Positions 26,345 to 34,012 of a stretch of 64,000 nt of DNA are shown here, one piece after another. Source of the stretch: Treponema sp. OMZ 798 (GTDB taxonomy: Bacteria > Spirochaetota > Spirochaetia > Treponematales > Treponemataceae); the NCBI RefSeq assembly GCF_024181385.1, contig NZ_CP051305.1:1-64000 (forward strand), in the 5' to 3' direction. Numbering within the stretch: position 1 is the stretch's first letter; each line of letters opens with the position of its first letter. Made by a program: the position numbers and the translations under genes. The notes under the pieces are model-generated. The model worked only from the letters and a program-made list of their open reading frames with translations, ran no database searches and was not told the DNA's origin.

Positions 26345-27304
26345 TTATTTGTTATTCCTGTAGCTTTGAATTATTTCGCCTGCAATGCTGACTGCAATTT
26401 CTTCAGGAGTCAAGGCTGAAATTTTTATACCGACAGGCAGGTGAACTTTTTCGTTGTAGATATTTTCCAAAGAGGTATTTGCAAAATGCTCTTTATAAGA
26501 AACTGCCTTATATTTGTTTCCGACAACGCCTATATAATAAGGCTCTTTTTTTAAGACGCTTTCCAATACCGTGATATCATGTTGATGGCCCCGTGTCATT
26601 ATACAAACATAGTCGCTCTTTCTTATATCGATGCAGTCAACTTCGGAAAAGTCCATAATAATTTTTTTTATGCCGGGAAAATCTTTTTCGCTTATAAAGT
26701 CTTTTCTGTCATCGATAACCGTTACATCAAGGTTTAAAAATTTAAACAAATTTGCAGCCGCTTTTGCTATGTGGCCTCCGCCGAAAACAAAAACCTTCAT
26801 CGGATTTTTTATTTTGATTTTAAATAAGTCTTCTTCTTTGTATGTATCATTTACGCCGGTAAAAGGATATAGCTTTCCGTTTATTTCTATCGAAATTCCT
26901 AAATCCTCTTTTAGATTGTATACCAGATATACATCATTATCTTCAACCGATTCAATTATTTTATCTAAGTATTCAAGTATTTTTTTATTGTTTACATCAA
27001 TGTATTGATAATGAATGGTGTTATAGCCTCCGCATACCATTCCAAGATTTGCAGCTGTCATTTTTGAAACTTCATACTTGACATTTTCCGATTTTTTATT
27101 TTTTAATAACTCAACCGCATGATTTGAAACCTCATACTCTTGACTTCCTCCGCCTATTGTTCCTGCATATCTGCCGTCTTCGGTAACGAGCATTGTAGCT
27201 CCGACTTCTCTGGGGGCTGAACCGTGTTTAAAAATTATTGTTGCCGCTATAAAAGGAATATTTTTTAGAACCAAACTGCGGGCTTCTTCTATTATCTTTA
27301 TCAT
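26345..27304 (-). CDS. xdhC: XdhC-family molybdenum hydroxylase maturation factor
   Basis: XdhC proteins bind molybdenum cofactor, protect it during sulfuration and insert it into xanthine-dehydrogenase-type enzymes. The 319 residues show the N-terminal XdhC/CoxI domain (HGSAPREVGATMLV, GTIGGGSQE, MVCGG) and a C-terminal Rossmann domain with VFVFGGGHIA (about 191-200). The start ATG at 27302-27304 has no ribosome site. The bases just upstream are the T run of a hairpin terminator. Translation or transcription must therefore depend on readthrough or a special start. It is followed by the MocA gene after 42 bases. Confidence 0.88.
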   Translation of the reverse strand: MIKIIEEARSLVLKNIPFIAATIIFKHGSAPREVGATMLVTEDGRYAGTIGGGSQEYEVSNHAVELLKNKKSENVKYEVSKMTAANLGMVCGGYNTIHYQYIDVNNKKILEYLDKIIESVEDNDVYLVYNLKEDLGISIEINGKLYPFTGVNDTYKEEDLFKIKIKNPMKVFVFGGGHIAKAAANLFKFLNLDVTVIDDRKDFISEKDFPGIKKIIMDFSEVDCIDIRKSDYVCIMTRGHQHDITVLESVLKKEPYYIGVVGNKYKAVSYKEHFANTSLENIYNEKVHLPVGIKISALTPEEIAVSIAGEIIQSYRNNK

Positions 27305-27307
27305 ATG

Positions 27308-27333
27308 AAAAAGCGGGTCATTAAAGACCCGCT
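27308..27333 (-). terminator. Hairpin terminator or attenuator between the BCCT transporter and xdhC genes
   Basis: On the minus strand, AGCGGGTC, loop TTTAAT and GACCCGCT are followed by TTTTT, directly after the transporter stop and four bases before the xdhC start. It looks like an intrinsic terminator dividing the cluster into lyase-transporter and hydroxylase units. Confidence 0.7.
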
Positions 27334-27340
27334 GATTATC

Positions 27341-28885
27341 TTATTCTACGATTTTGTCCACAAAGAACATCTTGATTGCCGATATTACCTGTAGAATGAA
27401 AATGAATAATACGACAAAACCGCCTGCTGCCGCTAAAGACTTAACGCCTGCAACACCTTGTTCGCCACCGCCGAAGGCTGCCATAACTATGGCAACGACA
27501 CCGATGATAACACCCCAAAGAACCTTTAAGTATCTGGGAGCTTCGGAACCGATAGGGATATTTTTGATACACATAGATGCAACATTGTTTGCTGTTGCAT
27601 CGGCTGCTGTTACAAACGATATCAAAATTACAAAGAGGTTTACCGGAACAAGTATGGCTGCAAGAGGAATGTTCTTTATAAATTCAAATAATCCCATAAC
27701 CGCATTTGAATTTTGAATTACGCCTACCAAGTCAACCTGACCTGTTAACTGCATATTTAAGGCTGTGCTTCCCCATACTCCGAACCAAACAATACCGAAT
27801 ACTGCGGGAAGAACAAGGTTTACAATTAAACATTCTCTGATAGTTCTTCCGTAAGAAATCTGTCCTAAGAAGATTCCCGTTACCGGTGCATAAGCTACCC
27901 AGAATGCAAAGTCAAAAAGAGTCCAAGATCGTGTAAGAGGTGCTCCTCCGATATCGATAGGATCCAAGCCCCATCTCCAGAAGTTGTGGAGCCATTCTGC
28001 CATACCTGCTGTAGTATTCCGCAAAATGTAAAGGGTCGGGCCTGTTACAAGTAAGAGGATGAGCAAGCCGTAATAGAAGTATGCGTTAATGCCGGCAAGT
28101 TTCTTTAATCCCTTATCAAGACCTACATAGGAAGAAAGTGTAAACATTGCAACAATTAAAACTCCTACTACTATGAACATTGTCAAACTGTTTGATACGC
28201 CGTATGAAGCATTTAGACCGGTTATTATCAATGTTATACACATTGTAAGAGCCGTACAAAGACCGATTGCGATTGCAAGCATTGAAAGGGTATCGATTAT
28301 GCTTGATGCAACTCCTTTTTTAATTTTGTCTCCGAACAAGGGCTGTAAGGTTGAGGTTACGTTTAATTGTTCTTTTTTGTTAAAATATATGTAAGCTACA
28401 ACAACACCAGCAAGGGCATAAATAGCATAGGGTATAAAGGTCCAGTTATAAAAACATCTTCCCATTGCAAAGCGGGCTGCTTCTGCGGTTCCCGGCTGAA
28501 TACCTATTGCATCTAGTTCTCCCCATACATTTCCCAAATAGATAATGGGCTCGTTTACACCCCATGTTACGATTCCTGTTGCAACACCTCCCGTAAGGGT
28601 CATAGCAAACCATGTGCCGAAAGAATATTTCGGTTTTGCATCTTTACCGCCGATTCTGACGCTTCCGAGTTTTGAAAACATTATTACACAGGTAATGATA
28701 AATACGGCCATTACCGTAATTTGATATAACCAGCCGAAACTTTCCAGAGACCATGCAAAGAATTTATTTGAAAGGCTGGTAAGTGCTTCATTGTTTACTA
28801 TACCGATAATAGCGGCAATGAGTACAAACGAAAATGCCGGAATAAAAACCGACCATCTTATTTCTTTTTTTGCGTTATCATTCAT
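27341..28885 (-). CDS. BCCT-family betaine/carnitine/choline-type transporter
   Basis: A 514-residue membrane protein with about twelve helices, of the betaine-choline-carnitine transporter family. The diagnostic segment FWVAYAPVTGIFLGQISYGRTIRE (about 325-348) matches the family signature W-W-x-A-W-A-P-F-x-G-x-x-x-x-x-I-S-x-G-R-T-I-R-E, with Phe and Tyr replacing two of the usual Trp. These changes in the aromatic helix suggest a substrate different from glycine betaine. BCCT members recognise trimethylammonium groups. Ergothioneine is a trimethyl betaine of thiohistidine, and the lyase gene lies 10 bases upstream in the same operon, so ergothioneine uptake is the best inference. Confidence 0.88.
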   Translation of the reverse strand: MNDNAKKEIRWSVFIPAFSFVLIAAIIGIVNNEALTSLSNKFFAWSLESFGWLYQITVMAVFIITCVIMFSKLGSVRIGGKDAKPKYSFGTWFAMTLTGGVATGIVTWGVNEPIIYLGNVWGELDAIGIQPGTAEAARFAMGRCFYNWTFIPYAIYALAGVVVAYIYFNKKEQLNVTSTLQPLFGDKIKKGVASSIIDTLSMLAIAIGLCTALTMCITLIITGLNASYGVSNSLTMFIVVGVLIVAMFTLSSYVGLDKGLKKLAGINAYFYYGLLILLLVTGPTLYILRNTTAGMAEWLHNFWRWGLDPIDIGGAPLTRSWTLFDFAFWVAYAPVTGIFLGQISYGRTIRECLIVNLVLPAVFGIVWFGVWGSTALNMQLTGQVDLVGVIQNSNAVMGLFEFIKNIPLAAILVPVNLFVILISFVTAADATANNVASMCIKNIPIGSEAPRYLKVLWGVIIGVVAIVMAAFGGGEQGVAGVKSLAAAGGFVVLFIFILQVISAIKMFFVDKIVE

Positions 28886-28895
28886 AAAATGCTCC

Positions 28896-30392
28896 TTAGA
28901 TATTTAATAGTTTTTTTGATTTTATAAACTCGTACATTGTTTCGATGTCACGGCTTATATTTCTGTCTTCATTGTAGAAGGGTAAGACTTCTCGTATAAG
29001 AGAATATGCTTTTTTTGTTCCTTCGCCCAACTTTTTATTTCCTCGCAAGTCGATTGCCTGTGCTGCATGCATAGCTTCAATTCCGATAATATAACGTATA
29101 TTATCAAGCATTTGAAATATTTTATAACATGCCAAGGGTAAATTACTTGCGTGGTCTTCAATGGTTCCTGCCAGAGAATAAAAATCCATCGATGACGGAT
29201 TTGCCAAACCTCTGTTTTGTGTGTCCAACATTGTAAAGGTTTTTTGAATTGTACCGAAAGCAATAGTTTTTACATCTTGAGGTGTTAAAAACCTGTTTAG
29301 TTTGGTAAAATTCGGATCTGCAAGCTTTATCATTCTGTAACAAGAAGTCTTGGATAAGTGACTTAAAGCTGTGGCAAGCATTTCGACTCCGATTGCTAGG
29401 GATGTGATCTCAAAGTTTGCACTTACAAAGGAGGAATGTTCATCGATTATTATACATGGATTATCGTCTGTTGTGTTCATTGTAGTAAGTAATTGTTCTT
29501 TGACATAATCCATTGCATCATACATTGTTCCGTTGACCGAATGAGCACACCTAAAGCTCAAGGGGTCTTGTAAGGCTCTTTCAGGATCGGGATCATGTAA
29601 AAAACTGCCCTTTAAAAAGTCTCTGCACATTTTGGCTGCTTTTATTTGCCCCTTGATTCCTCTGACGGCATTTACATCTTCTCTTAATGATTGAACAACT
29701 CCGTTAAGTCCTTCAAGGCTTAAACAAAATATCAGGTTGGACATATAAACCAAATCTTCTATTTCTTTTAAGACAATGGCGGTCATTGCTTCACCTTGTG
29801 CATTGCAGGAGACTATGCTCAAACCGTCCTTGGGGCCTAGTTTTGCGGGCGTAAGTCCTACTTTTTCCATTGCAATCTTGGAATTCATTATTTCTCCGTT
29901 AAAAGAAACATCTTCCTCCCCGATAAAGGCAAGGCCTATGTGGGAGAGGGTCGTTATATCTCCTTCCCCGATTGAAGACCTCATGGGGATTCTCGGATGA
30001 ATTCCAAAATTCAGAAAATCTCTGTAATGGTGTAAAAGCTCTGCCGAAATTCCTGTGTGTCCTGTTAGTGCTTTGTTTAATCTTAATAGCAAGATAGCTC
30101 TTACCTGTTCATCAGGGTGATAGGGTTTTACTCCTAAACAATGGCTGTTTAAAAGGTTGCGGTTATAGGCAGCAAAAAAATCCTCATCAAATTCTTTATC
30201 CTTGTTCCAGCCTACTCCTCGGTTAAGACCGTATACGGGCTTTCCCTCAGCTGCCATATCAAATAAGATTTGGCGGGCTTTTTTTACCCTGTCTTCCGCA
30301 TCATCGGAAATTTTTACCTGCCGCTTATTGTAAGCGACAGAGTATACATCTTCCAAGGATAATGGGCTGCCTGTTAAAATTAAAGCATCCAT
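28896..30392 (-). CDS. Ergothionase-type lyase (aromatic amino acid lyase family without MIO)
   Basis: A 498-residue member of the histidine/phenylalanine ammonia-lyase superfamily. It keeps the N-terminal catalytic Tyr loop YGLNRGVG (Tyr54; HutH has YGVNTGFG). However, the Ala-Ser-Gly triad that cyclises to the MIO cofactor is missing: the segment reads SSIGEGDITTLSHIGLA (about 139-155), one residue shorter and without the Ser. It therefore cannot be a normal histidine ammonia-lyase. Ergothionase, studied structurally from T. denticola, is exactly such a MIO-less homologue. It eliminates trimethylamine from ergothioneine, leaving thiourocanate. AAGGAGG precedes the start and a strong promoter lies ~110 bases upstream. 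It is first in the operon, followed by the BCCT transporter. Confidence 0.85.
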   Translation of the reverse strand: MDALILTGSPLSLEDVYSVAYNKRQVKISDDAEDRVKKARQILFDMAAEGKPVYGLNRGVGWNKDKEFDEDFFAAYNRNLLNSHCLGVKPYHPDEQVRAILLLRLNKALTGHTGISAELLHHYRDFLNFGIHPRIPMRSSIGEGDITTLSHIGLAFIGEEDVSFNGEIMNSKIAMEKVGLTPAKLGPKDGLSIVSCNAQGEAMTAIVLKEIEDLVYMSNLIFCLSLEGLNGVVQSLREDVNAVRGIKGQIKAAKMCRDFLKGSFLHDPDPERALQDPLSFRCAHSVNGTMYDAMDYVKEQLLTTMNTTDDNPCIIIDEHSSFVSANFEITSLAIGVEMLATALSHLSKTSCYRMIKLADPNFTKLNRFLTPQDVKTIAFGTIQKTFTMLDTQNRGLANPSSMDFYSLAGTIEDHASNLPLACYKIFQMLDNIRYIIGIEAMHAAQAIDLRGNKKLGEGTKKAYSLIREVLPFYNEDRNISRDIETMYEFIKSKKLLNI

Positions 30393-30429
30393 AAATCAAA
30401 CCTCCTTAAATTCACCTAAATAATTACCG

Positions 30430-30471
30430 GATTGGTTCCGCATTTGTCTATGAGTAAAAGACAAATCAATC
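30430..30471 (-). promoter_or_regulatory. Structured leader upstream of the ergothionase-type gene
   Basis: In the ~100-base leader the minus strand can pair GATTG...CAATC (outer) and ATTTGTC...GACAAAT (inner, 30460-30466 with 30442-30448), forming a bulged hairpin just before the ribosome site. It could be an operator, a stabilising stem or a small sensor. I recognise no riboswitch class. Confidence 0.3.
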
Positions 30472-30497
30472 TTTTTTTATCTATTGGGTACTCTAAG

Positions 30498-30526
30498 ATT
30501 ATATACTAGAAATTCCGATATTGCAA
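30498..30526 (-). promoter_or_regulatory. Sigma-70 promoter of the ergothionase/BCCT operon
   Basis: On the minus strand, TTGCAA (30521-30526), a 17-base spacer and TATAAT (30498-30503) form a near-consensus promoter. Transcription would start near 30490 and give a leader of about 100 bases. Confidence 0.75.
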
Positions 30527-30558
30527 GAAAATGTATGAAATTTTACTAAAAAAGTTCC

Positions 30559-31365
30559 TTAATACAGAGCCAATTCTATAAGCTCATTGTTTTCCATGAT
30601 AAAAGGTTTTGCCGTAGTTTCGTCATGGTAGTGTTTATATTTTAAAAACAAATAATTATAGCAATCTTCCTTTGTACTGAATTTTATTGCTTGAAAAGGT
30701 TCATCAAAAGAAAGTTTTTCTACAAACAAAAATTTGCCCTTGTTTTTGACTAATACACCTGCATGGCCTATAAAAAGAAAATCACCGTCAAAATTATCGT
30801 GCAGGACAACCGAAAGCATTTTTGCATTTTTATCGAATTTTATATTTGAAAAATGCTCTTTCATCTTTTGAGCATGAATGCGGATATCCTTAGTGTTTTC
30901 GGTTTTTACCTTTGAAAAAAGTCTTTTAAATTTTTGAGTGTCTTGATCATTAAAGATTTTTCCTGTACTGACGGCATCTTTGTCCATAAACAGTAAAGAG
31001 TCATCAATTTTTCCTTCTCTGATTTCAATATTGCTTTTTAAAAGCATAAAGGTATTTATTCTGCAATTTGTGCCTATAAAGTCTCCTTTTTTTGCCGGCC
31101 ACAATTCATAGATTTTTTCCAGATCATACTCCGGCTTGTCTTTTTCAAATTTGCCTCTTAAACTAACTTTTTCTATGGTTTCGTTATAGTCGATAACTCC
31201 ATTTATAAAGGCTTCTACATTTTTGCTGTCCAAATTTGCATTTAAAGCGGTTTTTACTTCTTCTAAACTTTCCTCATCGCTCATGTTTGAAAATAAGGGT
31301 TTATTTTTTTGACACGATATAAATACAATAAAAATGGTCAAAACCAATGCTAATATTTTTTTCAT
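30559..31365 (-). CDS. Putative lipoprotein of unknown function
   Basis: A 268-residue exported protein. The signal peptide MKKILALVLTIFIVFISC has lipobox FISC, predicted lipidation at Cys18. The open frame extends 33 codons further upstream, but ATG 31363-31365 has GGAGG five bases before it and starts the signal peptide, so it is the real start. The mature part is mixed alpha/beta and charged; no family recognised. It is preceded on the same strand by the NTF2-like gene (16 bases from the latter's stop to this start), so they are probably cotranscribed. Confidence 0.75.
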   Translation of the reverse strand: MKKILALVLTIFIVFISCQKNKPLFSNMSDEESLEEVKTALNANLDSKNVEAFINGVIDYNETIEKVSLRGKFEKDKPEYDLEKIYELWPAKKGDFIGTNCRINTFMLLKSNIEIREGKIDDSLLFMDKDAVSTGKIFNDQDTQKFKRLFSKVKTENTKDIRIHAQKMKEHFSNIKFDKNAKMLSVVLHDNFDGDFLFIGHAGVLVKNKGKFLFVEKLSFDEPFQAIKFSTKEDCYNYLFLKYKHYHDETTAKPFIMENNELIELALY

Positions 31366-31381
31366 TTTTGCCTCCGATTTT

Positions 31382-31711
31382 TTAATCCAATATAAATTCA
31401 TATTCCCGATATATGAGATTATCTTTAAAATCAAAAATATCGATAGATATGGTTCCTTTGTCATTTATTAAACAGGCAGCTATGCGGTTGCCCGAGTTAG
31501 AAATTTTCATGTCCTTGCAGGTAAATTTTATATCCGTATTTTTATAGGCATTTTTTATAAACTGCATATATTCATCAGTCCCTTTAATATTCTGGGATCC
31601 GTTATTGAATAACTGCCATACAACTTCAGGATGTAAAAATTTTTTATATGCTGCCCAGTCCCGCTTATTTTCCGCCTCAAAAAAATTTTGTAAAATTTGC
31701 TGTGTTTCCAT
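31382..31711 (-). CDS. NTF2-like (SnoaL-type) small protein
   Basis: A 109-residue protein with the SnoaL/NTF2-like pattern: an N-terminal helix (ILQNFFEAENKRDWAAYKKFLHPEVVWQLFN), a second helix (GTDEYMQFIKNAY) and then a beta sheet. The WAAYKKFLHPEVVW segment is very typical. Such proteins form cone-shaped pockets used as enzymes or ligand binders. Function cannot be predicted. It lies upstream of the lipoprotein gene on the minus strand and diverges from the membrane-protein gene at 31924. Confidence 0.75.
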   Translation of the reverse strand: METQQILQNFFEAENKRDWAAYKKFLHPEVVWQLFNNGSQNIKGTDEYMQFIKNAYKNTDIKFTCKDMKISNSGNRIAACLINDKGTISIDIFDFKDNLIYREYEFILD

Positions 31712-31856
31712 TTAAGCTTTCCTTCTGTACGAAATTTTAAACAAAATTTCGCACATTTTTCAAAACCATTTTTGGTTTATTATATCTACAAGTATATAAT
31801 ATTTTTAGTTTTTAGTATATTGCCTTAATATTTTTCAAAATAAATTCAAAAACCTC

Positions 31857-31885
31857 TTGACAAAATGACGGTTTGTCATTATATT
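31857..31885 (+). promoter_or_regulatory. Consensus promoter with an operator in its spacer
   Basis: TTGACA (31857-31862), a 17-base spacer and TATATT (31880-31885). The spacer is filled by the palindrome ATGAC-GGTTT-GTCAT (31865-31879), so a bound repressor would block polymerase directly. Confidence 0.8.
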
Positions 31886-31911
31886 GTTTATAAATAATGA
31901 CAGTGTGTCAT
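31865..31911 (+). promoter_or_regulatory. Twin operator-like palindromes ATGAC-N5-GTCAT
   Basis: Site 1 is at 31865-31879 and site 2 (ATGAC-AGTGT-GTCAT) at 31897-31911. Their centres are 32 bases apart, about three helical turns, on either side of the -10 and start site. The size and symmetry suit a TetR- or MarR-type dimer. The regulator is not adjacent. Confidence 0.7.
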
Positions 31912-31923
31912 CAAGGAGTTTTT

Positions 31924-32994
31924 ATGTACATTGTTGAATCTGTTTTTGATTTGAGCTATTTGGCTCTGGTTATGGCTCTAAGCATAAAGCTTTTGTTACA
32001 AAAGGATAGAACAGCAAAGCTGTTTGGGCTTATGGCTCTTCTTTTAGGTGCCGGGGATTCATTTCACCTTCTTCCCCGTGTAATTTCTATGTGGCACAAG
32101 GGCGGTTTTGAGGCAAATGCCTTCTACCTCTCAATCGGAGTTTTAATAACCTCCATTACAATGACTATTTTTTATCTTATGTTCTATCATTATTATAAGA
32201 TAAAAACCAATACAAGCAGCAGGACAAAGGATATGCTTATATACGGTTTGGCACTCATAAGGTTGATACTCACCCTTATGCCTCAAAATGAGTGGGGTAT
32301 GGCCGATGCAAGCTATACTTGGAGCATAATCCGTAATATCCCCTTTGCTGCTCTCGGTGCTGTTTTGATTTATTTCTTTTACCAAGCTAGAAAAACCCCC
32401 GGCTTGGAGCACATGGCCTTATTAACTGCCTTGAGTTTTTTATTCTATTTACCGGTTGTATTGTTTTCAAAAACCGTGCCTGTTGTCGGCTCTCTTATGA
32501 TGCCCAAGACTGTGGCCTATGTGGGAATTGTATATGTAGGATTTAAGCATTTTATACCCAAATTCAACCTAAGAAGTATCTTGGAGAATTCTTTTGTGTA
32601 CTTGATTTTAGGTTTGGCCGCCGGTTTTTTTTTTAGGGAATTTACAAAATTCAATGCCTTTGACGGTATAACTTATCTAAGCTTGATGCATGCCCATGTT
32701 TTGGTTTTAGGGGTTGTACTTTCCTTGGCTGCCTACCTTGCATTTAAACAGGTTCCGGCTCTTGACGAAAAAAAACTTGCCTGTGTCACAAGGGCTAATT
32801 ATTTTTGGAATACGGGGCTTCTTATTACTGTAGTCCTCATGCTTTTGAGAGGTATTATTACCGTTTTAGGAAATAATTATACCTCAAAGGCCCAAGATGC
32901 AGCCCTTTCAGGCATAGCCGGAATAGGCCACATCCTTTTGGCTTTCGGCCTCATATATACATTTTTGATTATTCTTAAAACAAGAGAGGATTAA
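31924..32994 (+). CDS. Membrane protein: unknown N-terminal membrane domain fused to DUF2871-like domain
   Basis: A 356-residue protein with about eleven membrane helices. The C-terminal part (about 215-355) matches my memory of DUF2871: LENSFVYLILGLAAGFFFREFTKF, then LMHAHVLVLGVVLSL and a last His in GIGHILLAFG. The N-terminal ~200 residues are a separate seven-helix-like block, including FHLLPR and YHYYK. Conserved His residues in membrane helices raise the possibility of haem or metal binding, but that is inference. ATG 31924 is chosen: AAGGAG lies six bases upstream. The upstream ATG 31897 in the same frame lies inside an operator palindrome. Expression is probably repressed through the two palindromes. 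Confidence 0.7.
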   Translation: MYIVESVFDLSYLALVMALSIKLLLQKDRTAKLFGLMALLLGAGDSFHLLPRVISMWHKGGFEANAFYLSIGVLITSITMTIFYLMFYHYYKIKTNTSSRTKDMLIYGLALIRLILTLMPQNEWGMADASYTWSIIRNIPFAALGAVLIYFFYQARKTPGLEHMALLTALSFLFYLPVVLFSKTVPVVGSLMMPKTVAYVGIVYVGFKHFIPKFNLRSILENSFVYLILGLAAGFFFREFTKFNAFDGITYLSLMHAHVLVLGVVLSLAAYLAFKQVPALDEKKLACVTRANYFWNTGLLITVVLMLLRGIITVLGNNYTSKAQDAALSGIAGIGHILLAFGLIYTFLIILKTRED

Positions 32995-33020
32995 AAGATT
33001 TTTTTATCATGGTTTAAGAA

Positions 33021-33060
33021 GGTCTCTAAAATCTAGTAGATTTTAGAGACCTTTATTTTA
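33021..33060. terminator. Intrinsic terminator
   Basis: GGTCTCTAAAATC, loop TAGTA and GATTTTAGAGACC (33021-33051) followed by TTTATTTTA. It ends the membrane-protein transcript. The minus-strand Rpn-type gene ends at 33069, and A-rich sequence on that side is weaker, so the terminator acts mainly on the plus strand. Confidence 0.85.
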
Positions 33061-33068
33061 TGGTCAAA

Positions 33069-33932
33069 TTAGAGTTGTTCTATTTCTTTAACTGAAAGGC
33101 CTGTTGCTTTTGCAATATTATTGTGCGATAATCCCATCTCAAGTAAATTTTTTGCTGTTTCAAGGGCTTTTTGATGAGAACCCTCAGCCAAACCTGTTGT
33201 CCGGCCCTCAGCTAATCCCTCTCTTCTGGCTTCATTCCTTTCACATTCGACATACATCTCGTATTTTTCGTTAGAGAGTTCTATTGCCATTCGCCTCTCT
33301 TCATCCGTTACCCTAAAGAGTGTCGCTTCTGCCATTTTTATACCCTCCTCTAATCTGCATAATTCTTCCAACATCCCGCTTTTTTTATCTTCTTCATAGT
33401 TGGCTAAAAACCTTATCCAAAAATCTTTTAAATTATACTCTTCAAGCTTCTTTTTCATAGTATAAACTATTAGCTCGTTTAATTCAACATAAAGATATTG
33501 AATTACCGAAACTTCAGGCATCCTGACAAGCTCAGCGTTTTTGGGAACATCGCAGCCAAAGACCGAAAGGCTTATGGCGTACAAAAAGTCGTCTTCTTTA
33601 GGCTCAGTCTTTAAAAAGCGCGAAGCTAACCGCATAAGATACATTTGACTCCGCCTTGGATAGTTGGTTTTCCAAAATTGCTGCATTTCAAGGTCTACAA
33701 GAAGGCCTGTGTCGGTTTTAATTAAAAAGTCTAGGCGGTAGGTTTCAGCCGATGGTCTGTCGCGGATGAGCTCGGTATTTAGGATTTCGGCCTTTTTGAT
33801 TTTACCGTAAGAATCTTCTAAAAAAGCATTGAGAAAACTTATAAGAGCCTTGTTTCCTTCCTCGCCTTTTGAAAACATCAGCTTAAATACCCAATCGGTC
33901 TTGGGGTTTAAAATAGTTTTTTCATTGTTCAT
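33069..33932 (-). CDS. Rpn-family nuclease / PD-(D/E)XK transposase-like protein
   Basis: A 287-residue protein of the Rpn (recombination-promoting nuclease, formerly transposase_31-like) family, common in treponemes in many copies. The N-terminus NPKTDWVFKLMFS matches the family start. The catalytic core is YRLDFLIKTDTGLLVDLEMQ (about 66-85) with the D...ExQ pattern of PD-(D/E)XK nucleases. The C-terminal tail has Gly-Glu-rich repeats (EARREGLAEGRTTGLAEG) then a helix ending GLSVKEIEQL, as usual for this family. No inverted repeats typical of an insertion sequence flank it. AAAGGAG precedes the start. Role is uncertain: DNA damage, recombination or phage defence have been proposed. Confidence 0.85.
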   Translation of the reverse strand: MNNEKTILNPKTDWVFKLMFSKGEEGNKALISFLNAFLEDSYGKIKKAEILNTELIRDRPSAETYRLDFLIKTDTGLLVDLEMQQFWKTNYPRRSQMYLMRLASRFLKTEPKEDDFLYAISLSVFGCDVPKNAELVRMPEVSVIQYLYVELNELIVYTMKKKLEEYNLKDFWIRFLANYEEDKKSGMLEELCRLEEGIKMAEATLFRVTDEERRMAIELSNEKYEMYVECERNEARREGLAEGRTTGLAEGSHQKALETAKNLLEMGLSHNNIAKATGLSVKEIEQL

Positions 33933-34012
33933 ACAAACTCCTTTGAAGGCGTTATTTTCTTCCCTGCCTTCACATAATTATAGGATTCTAGGTTGAATAA
34001 ATAGTAAAATTT

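Noticed and set aside
28896..30392. Histidine ammonia-lyase (hutH)
   Set aside because: The MIO-forming Ala-Ser-Gly is absent and no other histidine-utilisation gene (urocanase, imidazolonepropionase) is nearby. Ergothionase fits better.
30400..30500. Known riboswitch upstream of the ergothionase-type gene
   Set aside because: The leader folds into one modest bulged hairpin and shows no conserved core of a riboswitch class I know.
33069..33932. Active insertion sequence
   Set aside because: The Rpn-type gene has no terminal inverted repeats or target duplication beside it. The family is nuclease-like and not a proven IS transposase.
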